From positions 50,727 through 114,726 of the forward strand of contig JAIXPD010000031.1 of NCBI GenBank assembly GCA_027486405.1: a stretch of DNA of 64,000 nt, written 5' to 3'. Every line of letters starts with the position of its first letter. The stretch's first letter is position 1. The stretch is from Azospirillum sp. (lineage in GTDB: Bacteria; Pseudomonadota; Alphaproteobacteria; Azospirillales; Azospirillaceae). The notes under the pieces were generated by a model. It had not been told where the DNA came from and ran no database searches. It saw only the letters and a program-made list of their open reading frames with translations. Positions 9,001 through 16,404 of this stretch are shown in pieces. The translations under genes were made by a program, and so were the position numbers.

Positions 9001-9710
9001 AACGTCCCCTCGGCGTCGCGCAGCGCGCGGCTCATCGGCAGCAGCCAGCGGCCCGACAGCTCCATCTTGCTGTTGGCGGTCAGCAGGCTGCGGCCCGCGA
9101 TCGGCGCGCCGATCACCAGGCCGGAGCTGCGGTCCTGCGCGTGGCTGCGCACGATGTCGAACTCGGCCAGCGTGACCGGATCGCGCGGCGCGCCGTCGGT
9201 GCTCAACAGCAAGCGGCCATGGCGGTCGAGCAGGGCCAGCGCCCGCAGATGGGGCGACCGCCGCAGGCGGTCTTTCAACAGGGCGGCGATCTCGGCCCGG
9301 CCGGCCTCTCCGCTCATCAGATCGCTGTCGCCCAGGCTGTCGATCAGCGACGACAGGGTGATGTCCACCGATTGGATGGTGCGGGTGGTCGAGGCTTCCA
9401 GCGCGCTGGCCAGGCTGGCCAGATTGGCCCGTGTCTGGTTCAGGGTGGCGCGCCGGACCACGGTCGATTGATAGGTCAGATTGACCAGCAGCGCGATCAC
9501 CGCCAACAGGCCGAACACCAACACCCCGCCCCGGTGCAGGAACAGGCTTTTCAGGTCGGCGCGGGAATCGGAAGGCGGGGCGGGCGCGGTCAGAGCGGCG
9601 TTCCAACGCAGGGGACGAAGGGGCAGGGGACGAAGGGCCAGGGGACGAAGGGGACAGAAGACGAAGGGGGTGGTTGGAGGTTCGCCATATCGCGAACAAC
9701 CGGAACCCAT
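6003..9710 (-). CDS. Hybrid sensor histidine kinase: dCache-like sensor, PAS, HisKA, HATPase, two receivers, HPt
   Basis: About 1235 aa, anchored in the inner membrane. Two transmembrane segments (about residues 58-78 and 352-372) flank a large periplasmic sensor of the double-Cache kind. Then follow a PAS domain (about 395-510), HisKA with the H box MSHEIRTPMNGVIG (His538), HATPase (GIGIAEEDR, GGTGLGLAICRRL), two receivers (VLVVDDVPVN and VLVADDNPVN, each with its phosphorylatable Asp) and a C-terminal HPt domain with VHVMKGSAANVG (His1166), as in BarA/ArcB-like phosphorelays. A Pro-Ala-Cys linker of PCAP units joins the second receiver to HPt. The frame is open to 9980, but sequence beyond the ATG at 9710 is not protein-like; even the first 35 residues come from a tandem DNA repeat. 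No cognate regulator is adjacent. Confidence 0.88.
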   Translation of the reverse strand: MGSGCSRYGEPPTTPFVFCPLRPLALRPLPLRPLRWNAALTAPAPPSDSRADLKSLFLHRGGVLVFGLLAVIALLVNLTYQSTVVRRATLNQTRANLASLASALEASTTRTIQSVDITLSSLIDSLGDSDLMSGEAGRAEIAALLKDRLRRSPHLRALALLDRHGRLLLSTDGAPRDPVTLAEFDIVRSHAQDRSSGLVIGAPIAGRSLLTANSKMELSGRWLLPMSRALRDAEGTLQGLVVATVNPDYLQGLYQTVRVADGTRVALHRYDGTLLVAQPQPNPPGDLRIGGSAAATPLFRSRLPAAEHGVFDEVGADGTPRITAYRTTPTWPLVLAVSVDEAAELVVWRDTIRQSALLAGGFILLILLFGTLLARSMTTQRRQAAALEESNARLNAILHTAVEGILTARPDGVIESANPAAHTIFGCPPGGLIGRSITDLLPPEMRAAQTRFLDDIAAGTKQYRTGFSRELTVARLNGDLFPLLFSVAEVQTAAGPLYAAIMRDLTEAKRAEQVLLDAKLRAEDGQRVKMEFLATMSHEIRTPMNGVIGMAGLLLDTRMTDEQRGFATTIRDSAESLLVIINDILDFSKIDAGRLDLEIDDLELVPLVESVLEILAPRAAAKGLELASFVPPPLRRLYRGDSGRLRQILLNLAGNAVKFTDQGSVTILLSEELGETGNPQIRFEVRDTGIGIAEEDRARLFTMFTQVDASPARRHGGTGLGLAICRRLVELMNGRIGVDSQVGHGSVFWVTIPLERSTAVALAPAPMADWTGRRVLVVDDVPVNRDLLARHLSSFAIETETAETGDEALARMIAAAKAGRPFDAAILDHRMPGMTGPQLANRIRQTPGLSGVRLALATSHLFPTDAPDGDPADAAPVEANLTKPIRFSALCQALATVLDRRASGGWAAAAPAPLPAATAPATATTGAPPQPGFQARVLVADDNPVNQQLTLALLRRAGHKAEAVSNGEEAVEAVSSRPYDLVLMDVQMPVMDGLTATRVIRGLSGAVARIPIIALTANAMQGDDAVCLDAGMDDYLSKPINARKLAEAVQRWARRPTAPCAPCAPAAAPCAPIPHPAPCAPAPILAPPCAPHTPNTPPPSPAVWSPPNPAEDPFNPVKRAELLSVLGPDGLVMLMNAFFTDAPRHIDLLRAAVADLNPEVVAREVHVMKGSAANVGLDRLSGFAEQLESAIRLKKWENVRPDHVDGLAAELAHAHHWSVRFCGTSGTVMPTTTVS
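9611..9655. repeat. Three 15-bp tandem repeats at the start of the hybrid kinase gene
   Basis: The unit GGGGACGAAGGGGCA occurs three times in a row with one or two changes, and is followed by a fourth decayed unit to about 9670. In the kinase frame this gives an LxLRP pentapeptide repeat upstream of the first membrane segment. It either lengthens the cytoplasmic N-terminus or lies in the leader if the true start is further in. Confidence 0.8.
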
Positions 9711-9846
9711 GGTAACAGCGGTTGCAGAATTCCGCAAAGCATACGCGGACCCTGCGGCATTCGGGATGCTATCCTTTTGGTCCGGTTGGCAATCCAGGGA
9801 GATTCCTGGAAAGATGGTGTTGAAAGTCCAATGTGAAGGGGACGCC

Positions 9847-10656
9847 ATGAACGCCCGTGTCCATCGCCTTTTTTCGTTCGCCGCTGCATTGTTCATTGTC
9901 CTTTCGTTTGGCGCGTGCGGCGCGCAGGCGGCGGGAAAGCTTGATAAAATTGCCGCTGACAAGAAACTTCGTGTCTGCATGTGGCCGGATTATTACGCGA
10001 TCTCGTTCCGCAACCCGCGCACCAACGCGTTGGAGGGGGTGGACATCGACATGGCCGGGGCGCTGGCCGCCGATCTGGGCGTGGCGTTGGAGTTCGTCGA
10101 AACCAGCTTTCCCCGTTTCATCGACGATCTGCGCGGCGACCGCTGCGACATCGGCATGTTCGCCATCGGGGCCACGCCCGCCCGCGCCGCGCAGGTGGCC
10201 TTCAGCGCGCCCTATCTGCGCAGCGGCATCTACGCCGTCACCACCAAGACCAACGCGCAGATCCGCAAATGGGCCGATCTGGACCAGGAGGGCAACGTCG
10301 TCGTCGTGCAAAGCGGGACCTTCATGGACGGCTACGCCCGCAGCGCCATGACACGCGCCCGCATCGTCGCCGTCACCCGTCCGCAGGAGCGGGAGGAGGA
10401 GGTGCAGGCCGGACGCGCCGACGCCTTCCTCACCGACTACCCCTATGGTCAGCGCATGTTGGCGTTCCATCCCTGGGCGCATCTGGTGATCCCCGACCAG
10501 CCGGTGCAGCCCACCCCCTACGCCTACGCGGTGGCTCCGGGGGATGACGCGTGGCTGGCGCGGGTCAACGCCTTCGTCGCCGCGATCAAGGCCGATGGGC
10601 GGCTGGCGGCGGCGGCGGAGCGCTACAAGCTGTCGCCCATCGTCGCCCGCGACTGA
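9847..10656 (+). CDS. Periplasmic amino-acid-type (family 3) solute-binding protein
   Basis: A 269-aa secreted protein. The N-terminus is a typical signal peptide (FAAALFIVLSFGACGAQAAG); the Cys lies within the hydrophobic core rather than in a clean lipobox, so cleavage after AQA is the more likely reading. The mature part has the SBP_bac_3 pattern: KLRVCMWPDYYAISF, LEGVDIDMAGALAADLG, GDRCDIGMFAIGATPARA and the domain-crossing stretch around VVVQSGTFMDGYA. It is preceded by a good ribosome site (GAAGGGG). No ABC permease or ATPase gene is adjacent, so it is an orphan binding protein; its ligand cannot be read from the sequence. Similar orphan proteins sometimes deliver ligands to sensor kinases, and the divergent kinase next door has a periplasmic sensor. 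Confidence 0.85.
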   Translation: MNARVHRLFSFAAALFIVLSFGACGAQAAGKLDKIAADKKLRVCMWPDYYAISFRNPRTNALEGVDIDMAGALAADLGVALEFVETSFPRFIDDLRGDRCDIGMFAIGATPARAAQVAFSAPYLRSGIYAVTTKTNAQIRKWADLDQEGNVVVVQSGTFMDGYARSAMTRARIVAVTRPQEREEEVQAGRADAFLTDYPYGQRMLAFHPWAHLVIPDQPVQPTPYAYAVAPGDDAWLARVNAFVAAIKADGRLAAAAERYKLSPIVARD

Positions 10657-10784
10657 CCGTCGTCCGATGGGGAGGGTTGTGCGGTCCGCATGACGGTTGG
10701 GGGTGTCAATGGGTGACGCTGTGATACCATCCGACCTCGGATGAGAGCGCGCCTCACCCTTTCCCCGCGCGACGGAGCCGCCCG

Positions 10785-11411
10785 ATGATCCTGATTGGTC
10801 AGTATGACTCCCCCTTTGTCCGCCGCGTCGCCATCGCGCTGCGGCTCTATGGCATGGCGTTCGAGCATCGCCCCTGGTCGGTGTTCGGCGACGCCGACGC
10901 GCTGGCGGCCTACAACCCGTTGAAACGGGTGCCGACGCTGGTGCTGGACGACGGCGATGTGTTGATCGACAGCGCCATCATCCTGGATTGGCTGGACGAG
11001 CTGGCCGGGCCGGAGCGCGCGTTGTTTCCCCGCGCCGGGGTGGAGCGACGCCGCGCCCTGAAGGTGGCGACCCTGGCGATGGGGCTGGGCGACAAGGCGG
11101 TGAGCCTGGTCTATGAACGGATCATGCACCAGAGCAGCTCCCGCCCGTGGGTGGAGCGCTGCACCTCCCAGGTGTCGGGCGTGCTCGACGCGCTGAACGC
11201 CGACCGGGCGGCGCGGCCCGGCCCCTGGTGGTTCGGGGAGCGGATGGGCCACGCCGACATCGCCGGCGGCTGTGTCCTGCGCTTCCTGCGCGAGGCGCAC
11301 CCCGACGTGTTCGACGCGGAACGCTGGGCGGCGCTGGCCGCGCACGCGGACGCCTGCGAAGGGCTGGCGGTGTTTCAGGAGATCGCCCAGCCCTTCTTCG
11401 TCAACCCCTGA
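10785..11411 (+). CDS. Glutathione S-transferase family protein
   Basis: A 208-aa cytosolic protein. The thioredoxin-like N-terminal domain shows YDSPFVRRVAIALRLYG, the cis-Pro motif KRVPTLVLDDG and the glutathione-contacting DSAIILDWLDE. The C-terminal all-helical domain ends with WFGERMGHADIAGGCVLRFL, which contains the N-capping-box Asp typical of GSTs. The residue at the usual catalytic position is a Ser in YDSPF. It stands alone; no neighbour suggests a substrate. A 7-bp inverted repeat (CATCCGA-cc-TCGGATG, 10728-10743) lies about 40 bp upstream of the ATG. Confidence 0.9.
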   Translation: MILIGQYDSPFVRRVAIALRLYGMAFEHRPWSVFGDADALAAYNPLKRVPTLVLDDGDVLIDSAIILDWLDELAGPERALFPRAGVERRRALKVATLAMGLGDKAVSLVYERIMHQSSSRPWVERCTSQVSGVLDALNADRAARPGPWWFGERMGHADIAGGCVLRFLREAHPDVFDAERWAALAAHADACEGLAVFQEIAQPFFVNP

Positions 11412-11438
11412 GCGGGCAGTTGAGCGAGCAGGCGCGAA

Positions 11439-11771
11439 TCAGCGGGCGGTGTGCCCGCTGATGTCGGCGTGCAGGGGCTTGGACTCCTCGAACAGGCGCT
11501 GCTGTTCGGCGCTGGCCGGGGCCTGGTGCTTGGCCTTCCACGCGCTGTAGGGCATGCCATAGACGGCCTCGCGCGCGTCGTCGTCGCTGAAGGCGACGCC
11601 GCGTTCCTTGGCGGCGGCGGCCAGCCATTTCGACAGGCAGTTTCGGCAGAATCCGGCCAAATTCATCAGGTCGATGTTCTGCACGTCGGTGCGCTTTTGC
11701 AGATGCGCGACCAGCCCGCGAAAGGCGGCGGCTTCCAGTTCGATGCGGGTCTGGGGATCCAGATCGGCCAT
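11439..11771 (-). CDS. DUF1244 domain protein
   Basis: A small protein of 110 aa matching the DUF1244 family of alpha- and gammaproteobacteria. The core pattern FRGLVAHLQKRTDVQNIDLMNLAGFCRNCLSKWL is nearly diagnostic, with a conserved pair of Cys residues (FCRNC). The function of the family is unknown to me; it is a compact helical protein that may bind metal through the paired Cys. It lies downstream of the DUF2478-DUF364 gene in the same orientation, 35 bp from its stop, and may be co-transcribed with it. Confidence 0.88.
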   Translation of the reverse strand: MADLDPQTRIELEAAAFRGLVAHLQKRTDVQNIDLMNLAGFCRNCLSKWLAAAAKERGVAFSDDDAREAVYGMPYSAWKAKHQAPASAEQQRLFEESKPLHADISGHTAR

Positions 11772-11806
11772 GGTGATGGTCTTTCGGTGTTGAACGGTTT
11801 GGCGAG

Positions 11807-13066
11807 TTATATGGAGGGGCGGTGCAGCGTGACCATCCGTCCATAGGGGAGAAAGTCACGCGACCCACCGCCCTCGGCGATGATGCGGGCGACCGCCGCG
11901 CGGTCTTCGGCGACGAATCCGGCCAGCGATTGCAGACCATAGGCGAACAGGCGCGGGGTCAGCGGCGTGCCGGGGCCGATCATCGCCACCCGCGCGCCGG
12001 TCGCTTGCCGCAGCAGGCGGGGCAACGTGCGGTTGGCGAGGGCCGACGCGGTGACGGCCACCGCCGCCGCTCCCGGCAACAGCCAATCGCTGGCCGGTTC
12101 GGGGTGTTCGCCCGCGCGCGGCGTCATGTCGATCACCTGGGCGCGGGGCAGGCGGCGGGCCAATCCGGGAAAGCCGCCGATCACCACCACCCGCCCATCC
12201 ACGTCGGCGAACAGGTCCAGCCCGTTGCCGGGCGCGCCGGTCAGGTCCGGGCGGTTGCAATGGGCGTTGATCGCCGCCACCCCCACGGCGATGTCCAGCG
12301 GATCCCAGGCGCGCGCGGCCAAGGCGGCCAGGTCGCGCAGGCCCAACCCGGCCCAGCGCGCGCCGTCCACCGCCCCGGTCCCCGACCCCTGGCGGGCGGC
12401 CACCCCCAGCCCGTCGGCGGTGTCCACCAGCACCCATTTGGCCCCGACCACCACCCGTTGCACCTCGGCGTCGGGCACGGCCAGCCGCAGGTCATCGTAA
12501 AGCCGCTGCGGCCCCCACCAGCGCCACAGGGAGTCGGCGGTGGGGGTCAGCAGATCGGTGCAACCGCCGGTGAAGGTTTGCCATTCGTTCAGATAGCGGC
12601 CGCCGACGCTGGTCAGCACCGGCACGCCGTCGGCCATGCCGGACAGAAACTCGTCGGCCAGCCCGTCGCCCTGCGCTTCCAGACCGGCGAATTTGTTGAT
12701 GACGAGCAGATCGACGCGGTCGGCGACGGCGCGGCGCACCGCCTGGCTGGCGTCGGCCACCCCGGTGGGATCGACGCGGCAGGATTGCGATTCCCGCCCC
12801 AGCCGTTGGGTGATGTCGAAGGCCCGCCCGGTGGCGACGTCCACCAGTTCCATCACCTCGGCGCAGGCGTCGATGGTCCCGTGGTTGCGTTGGATCAGGC
12901 CGCCGACGCGGAACCCCCGCGCCGTCAATTCCGCCGCGAAATCCTCCAGCAGCCGGTCCACCCCGGCCGAGCCGGGGCCATGGATGACGGCACCGGCGCG
13001 CAGCGGCGGCGGCAGGGCGGGGGGGAGGGCAGGTGGGGTGAGGGGGGCGGCTTCGGGGCGCGTCAT
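11807..13066 (-). CDS. DUF2478 NTPase-like domain fused to DUF364 putative metal-chelation domain
   Basis: About 419 aa in two halves. Residues about 25-190 match DUF2478: GGLIQRNHG, ELVDVATGR, CRVDPTGVADAS, VDLLVINKFAGLEAQG and GVPVLTSVGG. This family occurs near molybdenum-transport and nitrogenase genes. Residues about 265-415 match DUF364, a putative heavy-metal-chelation domain: AVGVAAINAHCNRP, VVVIGGFPGLARRL, ALANRTLPRLLRQ and MIGPGTPLTPRLFAYG. The ATG at 13066 lies 4 bp after the stop of the TusA-like gene and has an AGGCGGCGG-like site; a longer frame to 13099 overlaps tusA and reads as unconserved sequence. The likely role is in handling a metal or a sulfur-metal cofactor, but this is inference. 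Confidence 0.8.
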   Translation of the reverse strand: MTRPEAAPLTPPALPPALPPPLRAGAVIHGPGSAGVDRLLEDFAAELTARGFRVGGLIQRNHGTIDACAEVMELVDVATGRAFDITQRLGRESQSCRVDPTGVADASQAVRRAVADRVDLLVINKFAGLEAQGDGLADEFLSGMADGVPVLTSVGGRYLNEWQTFTGGCTDLLTPTADSLWRWWGPQRLYDDLRLAVPDAEVQRVVVGAKWVLVDTADGLGVAARQGSGTGAVDGARWAGLGLRDLAALAARAWDPLDIAVGVAAINAHCNRPDLTGAPGNGLDLFADVDGRVVVIGGFPGLARRLPRAQVIDMTPRAGEHPEPASDWLLPGAAAVAVTASALANRTLPRLLRQATGARVAMIGPGTPLTPRLFAYGLQSLAGFVAEDRAAVARIIAEGGGSRDFLPYGRMVTLHRPSI

Positions 13067-13070
13067 GGCT

Positions 13071-13313
13071 TCAGCCGCCGCGCCGGATGCGGTAGACAAA
13101 CAGGGTCCCGTGGTCCGGGTGCGGGCGGGTTTCGTGGGCGATCAGCCGGTTGTCGGTGGTGTTGCAGAAATGCTTGAAGTCGATGACCGACGCCGGATCG
13201 GTCGCCAGCGCCACCAGCTCCTCCCCCGGTTCCATCCGGTCCAGCAGCGCGCGGGTGCGCAGGATCGGCAAGGGGCAATGCAGCCCGGTCACGTCCAGTT
13301 CCTTCACCGTCAC
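13071..13313 (-). CDS. TusA-family sulfur carrier protein
   Basis: An 80-aa protein of the TusA/SirA fold. The motif GLHCPLPILRTR holds the sulfur-carrying Cys in the CPxP signature near the N-terminus; the remainder (VALATDPASVIDFKHFCNTT) follows the family. Such proteins pass persulfide sulfur to tRNA thiolation, molybdenum-cofactor or dissimilatory pathways. The GTG at 13313 gives the family-length protein; the longer open frame up to 13385 adds sequence with no similarity. It is the first gene of an operon with the DUF2478-DUF364 protein, which points to a metal- or cofactor-linked use rather than tRNA thiolation, though that is inference. Confidence 0.85.
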   Translation of the reverse strand: MTVKELDVTGLHCPLPILRTRALLDRMEPGEELVALATDPASVIDFKHFCNTTDNRLIAHETRPHPDHGTLFVYRIRRGG

Positions 13314-13804
13314 CGCGCGTGGTCCTCGTCCGTTGGGCGTTGTGTTCGCAAAACACCACCGACTGTAGCCGGTTCCGCCCACCACCTCCAGCCGGTAGCG
13401 TCCACCCTCAGGGCAATCGCTTGAAGCATCGTGCGTGCGACCGGAACAAGATTCACCACGGATTTCACAGATTTTTCCACGGATTTCGCGGAACCCGTAT
13501 CAGAGCCATCCTGTTTGCGATCCGGCGGCAAACCTCGTGACCGGATGCAGGATGCGTTTGGGGGAGAAAATCCGTGCAATCCCTCATTTTGTCCATGAAA
13601 TCCGTGTCCATTCTTGCTTGCGTTGTGAGGATCGCCTGTTCAAGCGATTGCCCTGCGTCCACCCTTCGGACTCCGCGCGGGCCTGTGCAAAACTGTGTCT
13701 TGATCGCCGGTGCGGGAGCGTCTATACGCTCGCCCCTTTTGCGGCGTCCCACCGCGTCGGCGGACGGTGTCGGGTGGGGCGGCCAGAGCGGTGGGGATTG
13801 GGCG
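13314..13804. other. Intergenic region of about 490 bp containing a mobile element
   Basis: The stretch between the TusA-like gene and the Hsp70 gene holds the MITE-like element at 13409-13655 and little else. Open frames here overlap the element and have no protein-like composition. The roughly 150 bp right of the element should contain the Hsp70 promoter; no clear -35/-10 pair was seen. Confidence 0.6.
13409..13655. mobile_element. MITE-like element, copy 1 (long form, 247 bp)
   Basis: It begins with CAGGGCAATCGCTTGAA and ends with the exact reverse complement TTCAAGCGATTGCCCTG. The direct repeat CGTCCACCCT (left 13399-13408, right 13656-13665) flanks it and is a perfect 10-bp target duplication; the base before it also matches on both sides. 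Inside, the left arm has CACGGATTTCACAGATTTTT and the right arm its near-complement around GAAATCCGTGTCC, so the single strand could fold into a long hairpin. No coding sequence. It aligns along its whole length with the copy at 56641-56890 at roughly three-quarters identity by eye. Confidence 0.85.
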
Positions 13805-15061
13805 ATGACGGCTTGCGGTTTGGATTTCGGCACCTCCAACACCACGTTGGGCGTGCCTGACGCAGGGGACGGTTTCCGGCTGCTGGCGCTCGACGGAACG
13901 CGCACGACGCTGCCGACCGCCGTCTTTTTTGATTTCGAGGCCGACGCCGTCACCATCGGGCAGGCGGCGGTCGATTCCTATGTGTCCGGCGTCGAAGGGC
14001 GTCTGATGCGCTCCATCAAGTCGATGCTGGGCACCGACCTGATCGACGCCGACACCGCCCTGCGCAAGGGCCGCATCAGCTTCCGCGCCGTCATCGGCAC
14101 CTTTCTCGACACGGTGAAGCGGCGGGCGGAAGAGACGTTGGGCGCGGAACTGGGCGACGTGGTGGTCGGACGGCCGGTCCATTTCGTCGACGGCGATCCG
14201 GCGGGCGACGCGGCGGCGGAAGAGACGCTGGGGGCGATCGCGCGGGCGGCGGGCTTCCGCAACGTCTCCTTCCAGTTCGAACCCATCGCCGCCGCGCTGG
14301 ATTACGAACAGCAGGTGACGGGCGAGGAACTAGCCCTGATCGCCGACATCGGCGGCGGCACCTCCGACTTTTCCGTGGTGCGCATCGGGCCGGATCGGCG
14401 CGGCAAGCCCGACCGGTCGGGCGACATTCTGGCCAACGACGGCATCCGCGTCGGCGGCACCGACTTCGACCGCGATTTCAGCCTCGCCACCGCCATGCCG
14501 GAATTGGGCCATGGCAGCGCGCTGAAGCGGGCCGGGCTGCTGGCCCCGAAGAGCGTCTATTTCGATCTGGCCACCTGGTCGAAGATCAACTTCCTCTACA
14601 CCGCCAAGGCGCTGGCCGAGCTGGAACGGCTGATGCGCGATTCGGCGGTCCCGGAGAAGATCGAGCGGCTGATCGGCATCGTCGAACACCGCCAGGGCCA
14701 CGCGCTGGCGATGGCGGTGGAACGGGCCAAGATCGCCCTGTCCGACCACCCGGAAGCCCAATTGGCGCTGGATTGGGGCGAGGGATCCCTGGCCTTGCCG
14801 GTCGATGTGCCCGGCCTGAACCGCGCCACCGGATCGCTCGCGGCGCGAATCGGCACCCGGATTCGCGACTGTCTGGCCGACGCCGGGGTCACGCCCGACC
14901 GCATCGACGCGGTGTTCCTGACCGGCGGCTCCACCCTGCTGCCGCAGGTGCGCGCGGCGATTTTGGCCGAAGCGCCCGACGCCCGCGTGGTGGAGGGCAA
15001 TATTTTCGGCTCCGTCGGTTTGGGCCTGACCGTGGAGGCGCAACGGCGTTACGGGGCGTGA
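13805..15061 (+). CDS. Hsp70 family protein (YegD-like)
   Basis: A 418-aa protein with the actin/Hsp70 ATPase fold only: phosphate 1 CGLDFGTSNTTLG, connect 1 FEPIAAALDYE, phosphate 2 IADIGGGTSDFSVV and the adenosine motif VFLTGGSTLLPQVRAAI. It lacks the C-terminal peptide-binding domain of DnaK, and its length matches E. coli YegD. Its client and role are unknown. The ATG at 13805 is preceded by a G-rich site. A longer open frame from 13574 starts inside the mobile element and is not used. Confidence 0.88.
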   Translation: MTACGLDFGTSNTTLGVPDAGDGFRLLALDGTRTTLPTAVFFDFEADAVTIGQAAVDSYVSGVEGRLMRSIKSMLGTDLIDADTALRKGRISFRAVIGTFLDTVKRRAEETLGAELGDVVVGRPVHFVDGDPAGDAAAEETLGAIARAAGFRNVSFQFEPIAAALDYEQQVTGEELALIADIGGGTSDFSVVRIGPDRRGKPDRSGDILANDGIRVGGTDFDRDFSLATAMPELGHGSALKRAGLLAPKSVYFDLATWSKINFLYTAKALAELERLMRDSAVPEKIERLIGIVEHRQGHALAMAVERAKIALSDHPEAQLALDWGEGSLALPVDVPGLNRATGSLAARIGTRIRDCLADAGVTPDRIDAVFLTGGSTLLPQVRAAILAEAPDARVVEGNIFGSVGLGLTVEAQRRYGA

Positions 15062-15227
15062 GCCACGGCGTTGCGCGCGGCGGCTCCGCCGGGTGCGATT
15101 TTTAGAAAAATTGTCGCGTCGTGTTTTTGCGACGGAAATCCGCGATCTCTTCAGGTATTTTGCGCACGGACGGTCCCGCGCATGGGATGGTCCCAAGGCC
15201 ACCTTTGATCGCGGAAACCCCTTCGCA

Positions 15228-16340
15228 ATGACCGTTGTTGCCCAGGCGCTGGATCACGGCGCACCCGCGCCACACGCCGACCACGCCGTCGCCCTTGCCG
15301 CCTCCTCCGGCACTTCCACCCCGCAATCCACCCTTCGTGACCGCAAGGCCCAAGCCCGTCTGTGGGCCGAGCGGCTGGCCGATTTCAAAAGCCCGGTGGC
15401 GAGCCGCAGCCTGGGCCAGTTGGCGAGCACGCTGCTGCCGCTGGCCGCCCTGGTCGCCGCCATGGGCTTTGCGCTGGAGGTCGGCTATTGGCTCAGCCTG
15501 CTGCTGGCCATTCCGGCGGCGCTGTTCCTGACCCGCCTGTTCGTGTTGCAGCATGATTGCGGCCACGGCTCCTTCTTCAAGGAGGATTGGGCCAACAATC
15601 TGGTCGGGCGCTGCCTCAGCGTCTTCACCGTCACGCCGTATGAGGTGTGGCGGCGCGACCACGCGGTGCACCACGCCACCTCCGGCAACCTCGACAAGCG
15701 CGGGACCGGCGACATCAACACCCTGACGGTGCGCGAGTATCTGGCGCTCAGCCGTTGGCAGCGTTTTCTGTACCGGGTCTACCGCCACCCGCTGGTGCTG
15801 TTCGGCCTGGGGCCGACGGTGCTGTTCATGTGGAAGTTCCGCTTTCCGTTGAGCGGGCAGGAGCGTGACCTGAAGGCGTGGATCAGCGTTCTGTCCACCA
15901 ACGTCATGATCGGCACCGGCCTGACCCTGTTCATGCTGGCCTTTGGCGCGCTGCACGTCCTGATGATCTGGGCACCGGTGGTGATCCTGGCCGCGACCAT
16001 CGGGATTTGGCTGTTCTACGTGCAGCACCAGTTCGAGAATGTCTATTGGCGGACGCAAAAGGAGTGGGATTTCCACGACGCCGCCATCGAAGGCTGCTCC
16101 TTCTACGATCTGCCGCGCTGGCTGCACTGGATGACCGGCTACATCGGTTATCACCACGTCCACCATCTGGCCTCGCGCGTGCCGAACTACCGTCTGCGCG
16201 ATTGCCATCTGGCGATCCAGGATTTCCAGAAGGTCGCCAAGCTGGGCATCTGGGAAAGCTTCGCCACCGTGCGGCTGGCCCTGATCGACGAGGACAACCG
16301 CCGCATGATCGGTTTCCGCGAGCTGCGGGCGGCGGCGTAA
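15228..16340 (+). CDS. Membrane fatty acid desaturase
   Basis: A 370-aa integral membrane protein of the acyl-lipid desaturase family. The three histidine boxes that bind the di-iron centre are present: HDCGH (about residues 109-113), HAVHH (about 145-149) and HHVHH (about 310-314). Hydrophobic segments lie at about 65-110 and 200-265. The pattern is of the delta-12/omega-6 type, but regioselectivity cannot be fixed by reading. The ATG at 15228 is chosen because sequence further up the open frame is not membrane-desaturase-like. A strong intrinsic terminator follows at 16370. Confidence 0.88.
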   Translation: MTVVAQALDHGAPAPHADHAVALAASSGTSTPQSTLRDRKAQARLWAERLADFKSPVASRSLGQLASTLLPLAALVAAMGFALEVGYWLSLLLAIPAALFLTRLFVLQHDCGHGSFFKEDWANNLVGRCLSVFTVTPYEVWRRDHAVHHATSGNLDKRGTGDINTLTVREYLALSRWQRFLYRVYRHPLVLFGLGPTVLFMWKFRFPLSGQERDLKAWISVLSTNVMIGTGLTLFMLAFGALHVLMIWAPVVILAATIGIWLFYVQHQFENVYWRTQKEWDFHDAAIEGCSFYDLPRWLHWMTGYIGYHHVHHLASRVPNYRLRDCHLAIQDFQKVAKLGIWESFATVRLALIDEDNRRMIGFRELRAAA

Positions 16341-16369
16341 GGTTTTTGTCGGTTTCTTGAGCGTGTCCA

Positions 16370-16403
16370 CGCCCCTCTTCCCGCGCGGAAGAGGGGCGTT
16401 TTT
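16370..16403 (+). terminator. Intrinsic terminator after the desaturase gene
   Basis: A 12-bp perfect GC-rich stem (CGCCCCTCTTCC with GGAAGAGGGGCG) around a 5-base loop is followed by TTTTT. It lies between the convergent desaturase and mutS genes and fits the plus-strand direction. Confidence 0.85.
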
Positions 16404-16404
16404 G

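Noticed and set aside
6435..9836. A very long plus-strand open frame opposite the hybrid kinase
   Set aside because: It is a mirror frame caused by GC-rich codon bias; the composition (Gln, Arg, Gly, His) is not protein-like and the kinase is clear on the other strand.
9711..9980. N-terminal extension of the hybrid kinase up to 9980
   Set aside because: It overlaps the divergent solute-binding protein gene, whose signal peptide and ribosome site are convincing, and shows no conserved domain.
13574..15061. A longer Hsp70 frame starting inside the mobile element
   Set aside because: The conserved protein starts at MTACGLDFGTSN (13805); the extra 77 codons are element sequence.
15075..15110. 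GGCGGCTCCGCC hairpin followed by TTTTT after the Hsp70 gene
   Set aside because: The T run is separated from a short stem by about eight bases, so it is a weak terminator candidate only.
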